Assembly: GCA_945869195.1 (NCBI GenBank)
Contig: CAMBNV010000009.1
Span: 1 to 64,000, forward strand
DNA length: 64,000 bases
Origin: Gemmatimonas phototrophica
Lineage (GTDB): Bacteria; Gemmatimonadota; Gemmatimonadetes; Gemmatimonadales; Gemmatimonadaceae
Reading direction: 5' to 3'
This document shows positions 1 through 9,540 of this stretch, one piece after another. The translations under genes and the position numbers were made by a program. Under the pieces are notes generated by a model. It was not told where the DNA came from and did not search any database. It was given only the letters and a program-made list of their open reading frames with translations. Numbering within the stretch: the stretch's first letter is position 1; every line of letters begins with the position of its first letter.

Positions 1-31
1 AGGGGCGGGAGCGCGATGCGCTCCCGCCCCT
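1..31 (-). terminator. Perfect 14-bp inverted repeat with 3-nt loop; likely terminator stem for the minus-strand ORF ending at 55
   Basis: AGGGGCGGGAGCGC-GAT-GCGCTCCCGCCCCT; any T-tract would lie outside the window. Confidence 0.5.
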
Positions 32-54
32 CTCTGCATTCGATCGCCTGAAGC

Positions 55-200
55 TTACTGCTGGAAGATCGCGAACCCGAAGAAGCAGGGATTGTCGCCG
101 CACTCGGCCATGGTCACCTTGACCCGCAACTGGCCCGAAGACTTCGGAGTGAAGCTCACAACCGGCGCGTCATCGTCGGCAATATCCGTCGCGATCACAT
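55..200 (-). pseudogene. 3' end of an unidentified minus-strand gene (fragment or rearranged)
   Basis: C-terminus APVVSFTPKSSGQLRVKVTMAECGDNPCFFGFAIFQQ looks protein-like; upstream part of the same frame is antisense to a fasciclin-like fragment. Confidence 0.35.
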
Positions 201-210
201 CGCTGCGGTC

Positions 211-462
211 GAGACGCTCCCCAACCCTGAGAATCTCTCCCGGCTCAAGGTGATCTTTGAGCAGCACGTCACCACGTCGGCGTTGGAGCTCGACGACTTC
301 GAGGATGGTCAGTCCGTGGGAATGGTTGACGGGACCCGTGAGACCTTCACGCGCCGTGGGAGTGCCGCCTTCTTGGGCGGCGCGAAGATCATCGGGTCGG
401 TGCGCGCGTCGAACGGCTGGGTACACCTGGTCGACGGAGTGCTGGTCCCGCCTGCGACGTAG
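211..462 (+). pseudogene. Fasciclin-domain C-terminal fragment, 5'-truncated
   Basis: Reads ETLPNPENLSRLKVIFEQHV...GGAKIIGSVRASNGWVHLVDGVLVPPAT; the ASNGxxHxxDxVLxP ending is typical of fasciclin (FAS1) domains. Confidence 0.45.
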
Positions 463-513
463 GCGGGACGGTGCTGCGGACGACGATCAGGCTCCGTCTT
501 ACCGGCGCTGGCC

Positions 514-2016
514 TTAGCCGTTGCCCTTGATACCCTGCTCGCGGGATTCCCGGGCCGTGACCGAGTTCCCAGGAATCCCCTGCACGCGGCCTCGGCAACT
601 TCCGGCTCCGCACTGGCAGTCGAAGGCCTCGCTCGCAGCGTCGAGCAGTTCGTGGTAGTCGAGCGTGAGCTCCTCGCCCGTCACGATGTCGCGTCGGGCG
701 ACTACGTCGAGGCCGTCGTAGCGTGTGTTCGCGTCACAGGAATGGTTCTGCGGTGCCCACGAGTCGGGATCCTCGTCCCAGATCGCGTACACCTGATCGC
801 TAATCGGAACAGCATAGTGCCGAAAGAGCTCGCGATCAGGTCCGCTCCAGTTGGCGTCCACGTGGCGTCGGGTCACGAGCCGCAGCGCGCGGCCCTCGCC
901 GCGGAAAACCGTCTCGCCAAGCACGATCGAACGAGTGGCGACGATCCCGTACCCCGCAATGGAGTTGCCGCGCATCTCGAACGAGCGGAGCCCACGTTCG
1001 TGCCGCGCGATCCCTTCGGCGATGATCCGTTGGAGGAATCCGGACTGTCCGATCCCGTCGAGCTTGAGGATGTGATCCGCTGAGCCCTCGGCCCCCTCCG
1101 GATAGAACACGGAGCAGGTGAAGTTCACCTCGAGGAAATGGATCTTTTCGGTAGCGTCCATGCGGAAGTCCATCCGCGCGTAGCCCACGCCGCCAAACCC
1201 CGCAAAGAGCCGTTCGGCCGCGTCGCGCAGACGCGCCACGAGCGGTTGATCACGCACACGGACGTTCGCTTCGGGGTGAAGCTCACTCGTTTTGAGCGCG
1301 TAGCTCTTATACCGAAAGCCCGGCGGAAAGAGATACTCGATCGGCGCGAGCGCAGTCCCCCGGCCCTTCCCTGAGACGTCGCCAACGACGAGCACCGTGA
1401 ACTCCCGGCCGTCCACATACTCCTCGACCAGCAGCTCGGGGTACTCCTCGGCGAGGCGCAGCGCCTGCGCACGGAGTGCCGCAGCGTCGGCGACCACAGC
1501 GTGCTCATCGACACCGAGGCTGTCGCCGGCCTTCACGGGCTTCACAAAGAGCGGATACCGGAGGTGTCCGGTAGCGCGCCGCAGTCCGGCATCGATCAGC
1601 ACCTCAGTGGCTGCCGCCCCCGCGGCCGTCGCACCACGCACGATCGCACCCGCGTCGACCACGGCATGCATCGGCGTCGCGACACCCACCGTATGTGCGA
1701 CGTACTTCATCAGCGGCTTCGACGGGTCGTAGAGCACCGGCGTGGGGCCCGTGTACGGCAGGCGGAGCGCCTCGAGCGAGTGGATGACGTCAATCGACGG
1801 GACATCCCACTCGAGATAGCCCTCGCAGAGGTTCACGAAGACGTCAAAGCCCTGCACCGAGAGGCGTTTGAGCTGGCGGTACGTGGAAAGCTTGTTGAGC
1901 GCCTCGTGATGCACCTCGTGCCCAAGCAGGAGCGGGGCGAGGTCACGGGTGGGATCGTAGTGGCGGTAATCCACACCGGACGCCGAGTAATCCGGCTGGA
2001 GAACACAGACCTTCAT
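514..2016 (-). CDS. ATP-grasp (D-Ala-D-Ala ligase-like) ligase fused to C-terminal SET domain
   Basis: ATP-grasp part (YPLFVKPVKAGDSLG, LLVEEYVDGREFTV, FLEVNFTCS); SET part with NHSCDAN, GEELTLDY and post-SET cysteines CQCGAGSC. Confidence 0.85.
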   Translation of the reverse strand: MKVCVLQPDYSASGVDYRHYDPTRDLAPLLLGHEVHHEALNKLSTYRQLKRLSVQGFDVFVNLCEGYLEWDVPSIDVIHSLEALRLPYTGPTPVLYDPSKPLMKYVAHTVGVATPMHAVVDAGAIVRGATAAGAAATEVLIDAGLRRATGHLRYPLFVKPVKAGDSLGVDEHAVVADAAALRAQALRLAEEYPELLVEEYVDGREFTVLVVGDVSGKGRGTALAPIEYLFPPGFRYKSYALKTSELHPEANVRVRDQPLVARLRDAAERLFAGFGGVGYARMDFRMDATEKIHFLEVNFTCSVFYPEGAEGSADHILKLDGIGQSGFLQRIIAEGIARHERGLRSFEMRGNSIAGYGIVATRSIVLGETVFRGEGRALRLVTRRHVDANWSGPDRELFRHYAVPISDQVYAIWDEDPDSWAPQNHSCDANTRYDGLDVVARRDIVTGEELTLDYHELLDAASEAFDCQCGAGSCRGRVQGIPGNSVTARESREQGIKGNG

Positions 2017-3221
2017 CGCGCGACAGCGCGACGGCTGCGGGCAAGCCGCGGGCGCGAAACGCCAGGTTCGGCAGAGACGTCGATGATCTCTCCGATGGCG
2101 CTCGCGAAGCTGGTGCGGGCGAACTTAAGAATCGCGCCGATCGACGTGTACGCCTCGTCCTCGGAGATACCGCACTGCGCGTTGACCTCCAGCACCTGGA
2201 GCTCGCCGGTCTCGGAGTCCTCTCGGAGATCGACGCGTCCATACCCGCGCCCGCCCACGGCCTCGTAGGCAGCCCAACTGATGTCCATCACACGTTTGGC
2301 GGTTGCCTTTGACACCTTGCGGTAGTTCCAAAGGTCGGCGTCATCCTCGAGCGGATCCTCGGTCTCGTACAGCCCCCAGAGGCGGTCGAACGAGAGGAAA
2401 CGCTCGGTGGGTGGAAGCGCCTCATTGAAGAGCCGTTCGACCGGCGGGTAGATCGTCGCGCGCGCCTGATTGTCGTACGACCCCACGATAAAGGTCGTGT
2501 ACTCGGGCCCAGCCAGGAAGCGCTCGACGAAAACACCGCCGCCCACGAGATCCCAGCCGTGATAGCCCTTGTTCAGCCGCTTGAGTGCGGCCCGTAGCGC
2601 CTGCGGTGACTGCACCACGCTTTTCGTCGTAATCCCAAGACTGCCCGCCGAGACGGCGGGCTTGAGAATGAGCGGCGTACCGAGCCGTTTGATGATGTCG
2701 TTGATCCCACTGCCATCGCGCGGAATGACCTCCCAGGGCGAGGTCGGGACGCCGGCACGATCAAACGCCTCCTTCATCACAATCTTCGAGGTCGTGACGT
2801 CGTAGAAGCGTTCGTCGGCACCCGTGTAGCGCAGGCCGTGTTCTTTGATGCACCGGATTACACTGAGGCCAGGCGAGCCATTGATCTCGTCGCCGTCGCA
2901 GAGATTCAGGACAATCGGCTCGTGGCCGACAGAGTCGCGGACGATCGCACTCAGTACGTCCCGGTGATTCGCGAGCGTGACCGGCTGCCAGCGCCAGGCA
3001 AATCCCAGCGCGGCAAACGCACGCTCGTACTCGGCTCGACTCTGCTCAAAGTCGGAGTACCAGGCGATGTCAGCATCGGCGGTCTCGACGACAGGCACTA
3101 GGACCCACACCAAGAAGGGGGAGTCCGAAAGGGCGCGAAGCGCGAGCGGTGCCGCGGTCACCGGGTCGGCATCAATGACATATAGATGGCGGATAGAAAC
3201 CGTTTCGGACTCACAATGCAA
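2013..3221 (-). CDS. ATP-grasp ligase, D-Ala-D-Ala ligase-like
   Basis: LILKPAVSAGSLGI, VFVERFLAGPEYTTF, RVDLRED...VLEVNAQCG; 4-nt overlap with the downstream ATP-grasp-SET gene; TTG start uncertain. Confidence 0.8.
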   Translation of the reverse strand: MHCESETVSIRHLYVIDADPVTAAPLALRALSDSPFLVWVLVPVVETADADIAWYSDFEQSRAEYERAFAALGFAWRWQPVTLANHRDVLSAIVRDSVGHEPIVLNLCDGDEINGSPGLSVIRCIKEHGLRYTGADERFYDVTTSKIVMKEAFDRAGVPTSPWEVIPRDGSGINDIIKRLGTPLILKPAVSAGSLGITTKSVVQSPQALRAALKRLNKGYHGWDLVGGGVFVERFLAGPEYTTFIVGSYDNQARATIYPPVERLFNEALPPTERFLSFDRLWGLYETEDPLEDDADLWNYRKVSKATAKRVMDISWAAYEAVGGRGYGRVDLREDSETGELQVLEVNAQCGISEDEAYTSIGAILKFARTSFASAIGEIIDVSAEPGVSRPRLARSRRAVAR

Positions 3222-3326
3222 TAGGCAACTCAGAGCTCACCTTCACCACGACGGCGATCAACAACGCCCTCGTCTCTGGTCACCCGCCGTGATCACACGC
3301 GGCGGCGTGAACAGGGCGGCATGGGG

Positions 3327-6300
3327 TCACCGGGGAGACGGTGCGTGCGGCGCCCGAAGCCGGGCGATGAGCGTGTCCACGTTGTCAGCAGGCGCGACCG
3401 GCGCATCCTCGCCTGCTGGCAGCACGAGGAGTTCAAAGCGGCAGTCACTGGCGCCCGTGATCGCGCGCGCCGCCTGGGTATAGACCGCCGCCTGCACCCG
3501 GTACCGCTTCGCGAGCGTCGTCACGGGCGTGGCACTCGTCTTGAGGTCGAGGATCTGTACCACCTCGCCGTCGCGCGCGATCAGGTCAAAGGCGCCACTC
3601 ACCGCAGTGCCGTCGGTCCGGAGCTGCACGAACGCGAGCTCTCGTGCAGCGCCGGGCCGCGTCACGAGAGTGCGCCAGGCCGGTGCGGCAGCCGCAGCGG
3701 TCACCCGTCGCATCAGAAACGCGCGATACTCCCTCCCCGCGTCGCTCTCGGCGTCGGGGGCGTCGTCGTCCCAACGCGCGATCGCCTGCTCGAGGAGCAG
3801 GTCCGGGTCGACGAGATCCTCATCGACCTCCACCTGCTCGAGCACCGAGTGTACCACCTGTCCTGCGATGATCGTGCGACCGCGCCGGCCGCCGCTCTGG
3901 CCCACCAGTGCGGGGTCAAACCGCGTCACATACGTACGGCGCCACTCGGCTGGGTCGCGCGCGAATGCCATGAGCTGTGTCGCCGAGAGACGGACCGCGC
4001 CGGACGGAACCGCGATCGATCGCGGCGGCAGTGTGAGCATCGGCTCCGTCGCACGGCGTGCCGGGGCATCGACCGACGCCGCCGGGAGCGTCCGCACCTG
4101 CGCCTGATACTCCACGCCCGCGTCGCTCCGGTACCCGATCGCCGCCTCGTCGCCCAGCCCGGGCAGTAGCCTGCGAATACGCGCCGCCGGCGAATCGGTC
4201 TTACCGAGGTCGCCCAGTGGGATTCCACTCAGGATGAGGAGCTCCTTGGCACGGGTCGTCGCCACATACCAGAGCCGCAGCAGCTCAGCGTCACTCTCCA
4301 GCAGCTCCTGGGCCTTCACCGCCTCGTGCACCGGGTCCTTGCCGTCCGTCTCCTCGTCATCGGCGTCCGCCTGCTTGATGGCGAAGCCGTCGCGGCTCAT
4401 GAGGAACGTCTCCTTGGGCCCGTTGCGCTGGCGCACGAGGTCGGCCCAGATCACAACCGGCCACTCGAGTCCCTTGGCACCATGGATTGAGGTGATCGTG
4501 ACGACATCGCCAGCCTCGGAGTAGAGCCGCTCAGGCGCGACCTTCTCCTCGCGCTCGCGTGAGAGCTCAACCTCCCGCAAAAACTCACCCAACGAGAGCT
4601 CGGGCGCGGCGCCGGCAAGGCGGATCAGCTTGCGCAGATTGGCCGTGCCCTGCGCACCCTCCTCGCCCAACGCGACGGCGGCCCCGTACCCGGACTCTTC
4701 GAGTAGGCGCTGCAGCAGCTCATGCGCCGGGTGGCGGTCGCGCAGCGGCACAAAACGCGCAAGAAGCGCAGCGGCCTGATCGAGCAGGGCGGGCTCCAGC
4801 GCGACCTTCCCCAGCGCCTGGGCATACGACCCTGTGCCGCGCGCCCGCGCCAGTCCGAGCAGGGTGTCGTCGCGCACGCCAACGAATGGACTACGTAACA
4901 GTCCGACCATCGCGACGTCGTCCGCCGGGTCGCGAATCGCCCGCAGCGCGAGGAGGGTGTCGAGCACCTCGCGCGCCTCCCAGAAGCCTTCACTGCGCTG
5001 CACGTACACCGGCACCCCGGCGGCCCGCAGGACGTTGGCGTACCGGTCGACGTCGGTCCAACTCGAGAGAAGCAGAGCGATCTCGCGCCAGCCGCGGCCC
5101 TCGCCGTGCAACGCGAGCACTCGCGCCGCGAGACCGACCGCCTCGCGTTCACGCACCTCGTTGGCAGACCGCGCCTTCCCCTTCTCGTCCGGCGGCACGA
5201 CCAGGAGCTCGACCGCACGGTCTCTCCCCTCCGTTGACAGCGGCGCATGGAGCGACTTGTAATCCACCTCGAACGGCAGTCGCCCCGCCGCTGGGTCTAC
5301 CGGTTTGTCGAGCTGCGTGCCGACCACGGCGTCGACGAAGCCGAGGATCGCCGCGCTGCTTCGAAAATTTTCAGTGAGCACAACCACGGTGCCCGCTCCG
5401 GCCTCGAAGCGCGCGTGCATCCCATTCCAGACCGTGACGTCCGCCCGCCGAAACCGATAGATGCTCTGCTTCGGATCGCCCACGAGGATGAGTCGCGAAG
5501 GCTCAGGGTCGTTGTCGCCTGGAAGTCCGCCCAGCCGTTCGGCGATGTCGCGCTGGATTGGGTCGACATCCTGAAACTCGTCCACGACCAGCAGGCGAAT
5601 CCGTCGCTGCACCGCCCGCCGCACATCGCGCGCCTCGAGCAGGTCGCGTGTGGCGACAATCATTCGATCAAAATCGAGCTCGCCGCGACGGTCAAGTTCC
5701 TGCGCGTGCCACGCGTTCAGGCGTTGTGCGAGCGTGAGGAGTGCGCGCTCATGGGGACGCAGCGCCTCGGCATGCACGGCCCATCGCGCCAGGCGACCGG
5801 TGTCCTCAGCGCAGTCGAGCAGCCATTGCGTGATCTGCTGGAGTCGTCGCCCAGCGAGTAGCGCCTCGAGCCCCTCGACGTCGCCCCGCTCGAGCGCCTG
5901 GTGCAACAGGGCGCGCGCGCTGTCCGCTCGGCGGCGCATCGCTTCGCCGTCGGTGAGTGTGCGGCGTGCGGGCCTCGTACCGGCGCGCAGCGCGAAGTCG
6001 CGCAGCAGATCGCCGCAAAATCCATGGATCGTGCCAATGTGCGCCGCATCCACCTCGGCGGCGAGGTCGCGATGGCCGGCGGCGCGGAGGGCCGCGCGCA
6101 GCTTTCGCTTGAGATCGGCCGCGGCCTGGTTGGTGAAGGTGACCGCGGCGATCTGCTCAAACGTCAGCCGTGTCGCCACCGGCGCGACGGGGCCTCCGTC
6201 AGCGCTCACCTCAACGCCGAGCTGATGGCAGAGCAGCTGCACGACTGTCGTGGTCTTGCCGGTGCCAGCCCCGGCATCGACCAGCAGGTGTCCCGACGCT

Positions 6301-6341
6301 TCCACCACGCCGCGCTGCGCGGCCCTCAGGGGTCTATTCAT
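3327..6341 (-). CDS. addA: UvrD/RecB-family ATP-dependent helicase-nuclease, AddA-like
   Basis: Walker A AGAGTGKTTTVVQ, VVDEFQDVDPIQRD, GDPKQSIYRFRRAD, C-terminal nuclease motif GAFDLIARDG...ILDLKTS. Confidence 0.85.
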   Translation of the reverse strand: MNRPLRAAQRGVVEASGHLLVDAGAGTGKTTTVVQLLCHQLGVEVSADGGPVAPVATRLTFEQIAAVTFTNQAAADLKRKLRAALRAAGHRDLAAEVDAAHIGTIHGFCGDLLRDFALRAGTRPARRTLTDGEAMRRRADSARALLHQALERGDVEGLEALLAGRRLQQITQWLLDCAEDTGRLARWAVHAEALRPHERALLTLAQRLNAWHAQELDRRGELDFDRMIVATRDLLEARDVRRAVQRRIRLLVVDEFQDVDPIQRDIAERLGGLPGDNDPEPSRLILVGDPKQSIYRFRRADVTVWNGMHARFEAGAGTVVVLTENFRSSAAILGFVDAVVGTQLDKPVDPAAGRLPFEVDYKSLHAPLSTEGRDRAVELLVVPPDEKGKARSANEVREREAVGLAARVLALHGEGRGWREIALLLSSWTDVDRYANVLRAAGVPVYVQRSEGFWEAREVLDTLLALRAIRDPADDVAMVGLLRSPFVGVRDDTLLGLARARGTGSYAQALGKVALEPALLDQAAALLARFVPLRDRHPAHELLQRLLEESGYGAAVALGEEGAQGTANLRKLIRLAGAAPELSLGEFLREVELSREREEKVAPERLYSEAGDVVTITSIHGAKGLEWPVVIWADLVRQRNGPKETFLMSRDGFAIKQADADDEETDGKDPVHEAVKAQELLESDAELLRLWYVATTRAKELLILSGIPLGDLGKTDSPAARIRRLLPGLGDEAAIGYRSDAGVEYQAQVRTLPAASVDAPARRATEPMLTLPPRSIAVPSGAVRLSATQLMAFARDPAEWRRTYVTRFDPALVGQSGGRRGRTIIAGQVVHSVLEQVEVDEDLVDPDLLLEQAIARWDDDAPDAESDAGREYRAFLMRRVTAAAAAPAWRTLVTRPGAARELAFVQLRTDGTAVSGAFDLIARDGEVVQILDLKTSATPVTTLAKRYRVQAAVYTQAARAITGASDCRFELLVLPAGEDAPVAPADNVDTLIARLRAPHAPSPR

Positions 6342-9300
6342 CTGACGGTCACCGGTCCGCCGGGAATCCGACAGATGTCGCGCGCCGGGCAGTAGGGCGA
6401 GCAGCCCGCACTCGGCGTGGGCGCGGCGGGGAGTTCACCACGGCGCAGTTGCAGGATCTTCTGCCCCGCGGCGGCGAGCGCCGCCGCGAGACGCCCTTCG
6501 GCGTCAGCGGCGCTCTGCACCTCACCCTTCTTCACGGGCGCGAGCACCAACTGGTGGTACTCCTTGGGCGAACGAATCGTCCGATACTCCATGCGCGCGA
6601 GTCGGTCGGTCGGCCTGAGTGCGCGCAGTGCTGCCGCGTAGAGCGGCACCTGCAGCACAATACCGTCGGCCCAGCCCTTGGAGCTGCCTCCCGCCGGGGT
6701 TGAATACTTCGAGCTCTTGTAGTCGATCGCCGCGACGTAGCGCCCCGCCTCAGCCACGCTCGCATCGGCGCCCTCAATGCCTCGATCGACGCGATCGATC
6801 TTGCCTCGCAGGAGGAACGGGACGCCCCCGCCGTCGAGTCGCACCTTTTTAAAGGCAACCTCCCCCTCGACCGCTCCGGTGCGGATGTTTTTCGACGACG
6901 CCGTGTTGGACTTCCATGATTTTTCGTTCCACCCGATCTCAAACATGAGATAGCCCGTGAGATCACGCGCGAGTTCGGCGCGCGCCGTTCTGCGCGTGGC
7001 CACGGGCCCGAGCCAGGCGCCACTCTGCTCCATGGCGAGCCAGGCCTGCTCAAGAGCCTCGGTGAGGAGCGCCTGCGCGCGCGCCTCGTCGGCGTGCCGC
7101 AAAAAGACCGGCGAGCCAATCTCCCTAAGTGCCGCGGCGAAAAAACGATCGAGCGCGTCATGCACGATTGCGCCGCGGGTCGTTGGCTCCATGAGGTCGT
7201 CAGCGTCGGTGCGGGTCTCGAGCCCGAGCTGTCGCGCCGCGAACCAGTGCCACCGGCACTTGGCCGCCTCCTCGAGTTGCGTCGCCGACCATTCGTACGA
7301 CTCCCCGTATCGCTGCGCGAGCTCCGCCACGAGCGCGGCGTCCTCAATCGCACCATTCCACGGGTTGGGCCGCCGGGTACGGTCACGCTCGCGTGCCGCC
7401 GACTGGCGCGCACGTGCGAGCGCCGCGGCCGATCGCACCACTGGAAAGCCGGGCACGAGCTGCTCGTGCGTCGCGACGACGGTCAGTACCCCGCGGGCGC
7501 GCAGTGTCTGGTCGAGATCATCGTTCTCGGCCAGCCCCTCCTGCCGTGCAATAACCGCGATCGCTTCGTCCACGAAGGTCGAACGCGAGACCTCGCGCCC
7601 GTCGGCATCCATCGCGGGCCAGCTGAGCGTGAGCGTCGCGCGCGCGCCAGCACAGAGCACTCGAAAGAGTTCGCGTTCGCGACTGCGCCAGGCGTCAACA
7701 GGGTCGAGTGCGAGTCCAGCGCCGGCAAGGAGGCGCCGCTCCGCCGGATCGAACAGCGGGCCAGGCGTCGGACGACGTGGAAACGCGCCCGCCGAAAGTC
7801 CCACCACGAACAGATGCGCGACGCTGCGCCATCCACCGGCGAGCGCCTCGGTAACCACCACCCCAAAGTCGGTCGCTGGCGGCGTGATGAGATCCTGGCG
7901 GAGCATGAGCGCAAAGCGGTTGGCAAAGTCGGCAGCCAGGAGCGGCGGCGATGGGGTGCTGAACGTCGCCGTCGCGGTACGCCAGGCCGTGGCGAGCGTG
8001 ACAATCTCATCCCGCGCGCCAAGGTCGGCGTTCCATACCTCCCAGTCCGCGCACGGCTCCACCAGCCGCGCTGCGATGCCCCACTCGCCGGCGGCGAGTG
8101 TCTCGGAGACCCAGGCGTACCAGCCCCCAAGCTCGCGCGCGACCGAGAGCTCGTGGAGGCGCGGTGAGAGCTCATCCCAGGCCGCGACCGTGGCACGCAC
8201 CCGCTCGAGCGGTGGGAGCGGCGTGCGCCGCTCCTCCTGCTCCTCGGCATTACGCGCGCGCTTCTCGCAGCGCTCCTGCAATGCGGCGAGCCCCGTGCGC
8301 CAACCCTCGAGCGATCCGATCGCGCTCGCGTAGCCTACCTGGTTCACGACGCGCGGATCGAGGCCCGTACGCAGCAGCGGCTGCTCAGCCAACTCGGCGA
8401 TACTATGCCGCGACCACTGTTCGGCGGCGGCTTGGAGGATCGCCGCAATCGCGCGGCCTGGTGCGGTCTGGCTCAGTGCCGTCCGGCGACGCGCGGTCAC
8501 GGGCACACCCAGCCGACCAAGGGCGGCGGCCATCGCGTCGACCGTCGGGCGCGCCTCACGCGCGATCACCGCAATGGTGCGCGCCTCCACTCCGGCGTCG
8601 AGCAGCGCGCGCACGCGCACCGCGACCTGCTCCAACTCGCGCGCGGTGTCTGGTGCCTCGAGCAGCTGCAGGGTAGGACCCGCACTGGCCGTGCCTTCGG
8701 TGAAGAGCGCGGCCGCGAACGACAGCGCCGCGTCGCGCGCGGCGTCGACGCAACGCGCGCCATCGATCTCGATCGCCGACGAGGCGAGAATGTCCACGCG
8801 GTCCACGGCCGCGCTCTCGGCCAGTGCCCGGAGCAACGGACGCCACCCACCCCGCAGGTCGGCGAGTCCGATAATCCGGATTTCGCGGCGGCCGCCGAGC
8901 CGCTCACCGAAGGCCGCGCCCGCCGCGTCAATCGCCTTCGCGAGGCGCACCTTGGCGTCGCGCCCATCCACGCGGCCCGAGCGAGCCAGCGTTGCCACCC
9001 ACTCCTCGTACACGCGACTCAACACCGCCGCGCGCGCGCGACCGAGATCATCGCGTGCCGTCGACGCGAGCGCCGCTGCGAACTCGGTCGGCCTGATCCC
9101 TTCACTCATCAGCTCGCCAAGGAGTCGATCAACCGCCGGCACCCAGGACTCATGGCCCGCCGCGCCGCCGAAGAGTGCGCCGGCCGTGGAGCTGGCCTCG
9201 GCACCGAGCAGCGCCGAGACCAGCGCTTCGCGTTCGGCGTCGCTCAGCGGCCGCGGTTGCTCTGCCGCGCCCCAGAGCGACTCCATCTCATTGAACAGGC

Positions 9301-9511
9301 AGACCGGCGCGCCAAACCAACCGGCCACCCCTCGTGATCCCGCGAGCCGCAGCAGGTCGTCGCGGAGCCCACCCTGCCGCAGCACCACCCAGGCCGCGAG
9401 CGTCGGCCAGGGCGCCTCCACACTCGCCGGAGCGAGTGGGAAGAGTCCATCGACGGCGCGCTCGAGCAGCGCGCCGGGATCGAGGATCGTGGTGACCTGC
9501 AGCGTGGCCAT
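6338..9511 (-). CDS. addB: PD-(D/E)XK nuclease of AddB type
   Basis: GKIDRVD...AAIDYKSS nuclease motif, C-terminal CSPYCPARDIC cysteine cluster, 4-nt overlap with addA. Confidence 0.8.
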   Translation of the reverse strand: MATLQVTTILDPGALLERAVDGLFPLAPASVEAPWPTLAAWVVLRQGGLRDDLLRLAGSRGVAGWFGAPVCLFNEMESLWGAAEQPRPLSDAEREALVSALLGAEASSTAGALFGGAAGHESWVPAVDRLLGELMSEGIRPTEFAAALASTARDDLGRARAAVLSRVYEEWVATLARSGRVDGRDAKVRLAKAIDAAGAAFGERLGGRREIRIIGLADLRGGWRPLLRALAESAAVDRVDILASSAIEIDGARCVDAARDAALSFAAALFTEGTASAGPTLQLLEAPDTARELEQVAVRVRALLDAGVEARTIAVIAREARPTVDAMAAALGRLGVPVTARRRTALSQTAPGRAIAAILQAAAEQWSRHSIAELAEQPLLRTGLDPRVVNQVGYASAIGSLEGWRTGLAALQERCEKRARNAEEQEERRTPLPPLERVRATVAAWDELSPRLHELSVARELGGWYAWVSETLAAGEWGIAARLVEPCADWEVWNADLGARDEIVTLATAWRTATATFSTPSPPLLAADFANRFALMLRQDLITPPATDFGVVVTEALAGGWRSVAHLFVVGLSAGAFPRRPTPGPLFDPAERRLLAGAGLALDPVDAWRSRERELFRVLCAGARATLTLSWPAMDADGREVSRSTFVDEAIAVIARQEGLAENDDLDQTLRARGVLTVVATHEQLVPGFPVVRSAAALARARQSAARERDRTRRPNPWNGAIEDAALVAELAQRYGESYEWSATQLEEAAKCRWHWFAARQLGLETRTDADDLMEPTTRGAIVHDALDRFFAAALREIGSPVFLRHADEARAQALLTEALEQAWLAMEQSGAWLGPVATRRTARAELARDLTGYLMFEIGWNEKSWKSNTASSKNIRTGAVEGEVAFKKVRLDGGGVPFLLRGKIDRVDRGIEGADASVAEAGRYVAAIDYKSSKYSTPAGGSSKGWADGIVLQVPLYAAALRALRPTDRLARMEYRTIRSPKEYHQLVLAPVKKGEVQSAADAEGRLAAALAAAGQKILQLRRGELPAAPTPSAGCSPYCPARDICRIPGGPVTVR

Positions 9512-9540
9512 CGTGGGACTCGTTCCTCAGTACGGCGTGA

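Noticed and set aside
6957-8333. 458-aa plus-strand ORF opposite addB
   Set aside because: Ser/Arg/Ala-rich low-complexity translation antisense to a well-supported CDS; typical high-GC shadow ORF. The same applies to 4559-5377, 14213-15574, 15686-16678, 25001-26461, 34735-36513, 39838-40821, 44000-45136, 46096-47121 and 51527-52768.
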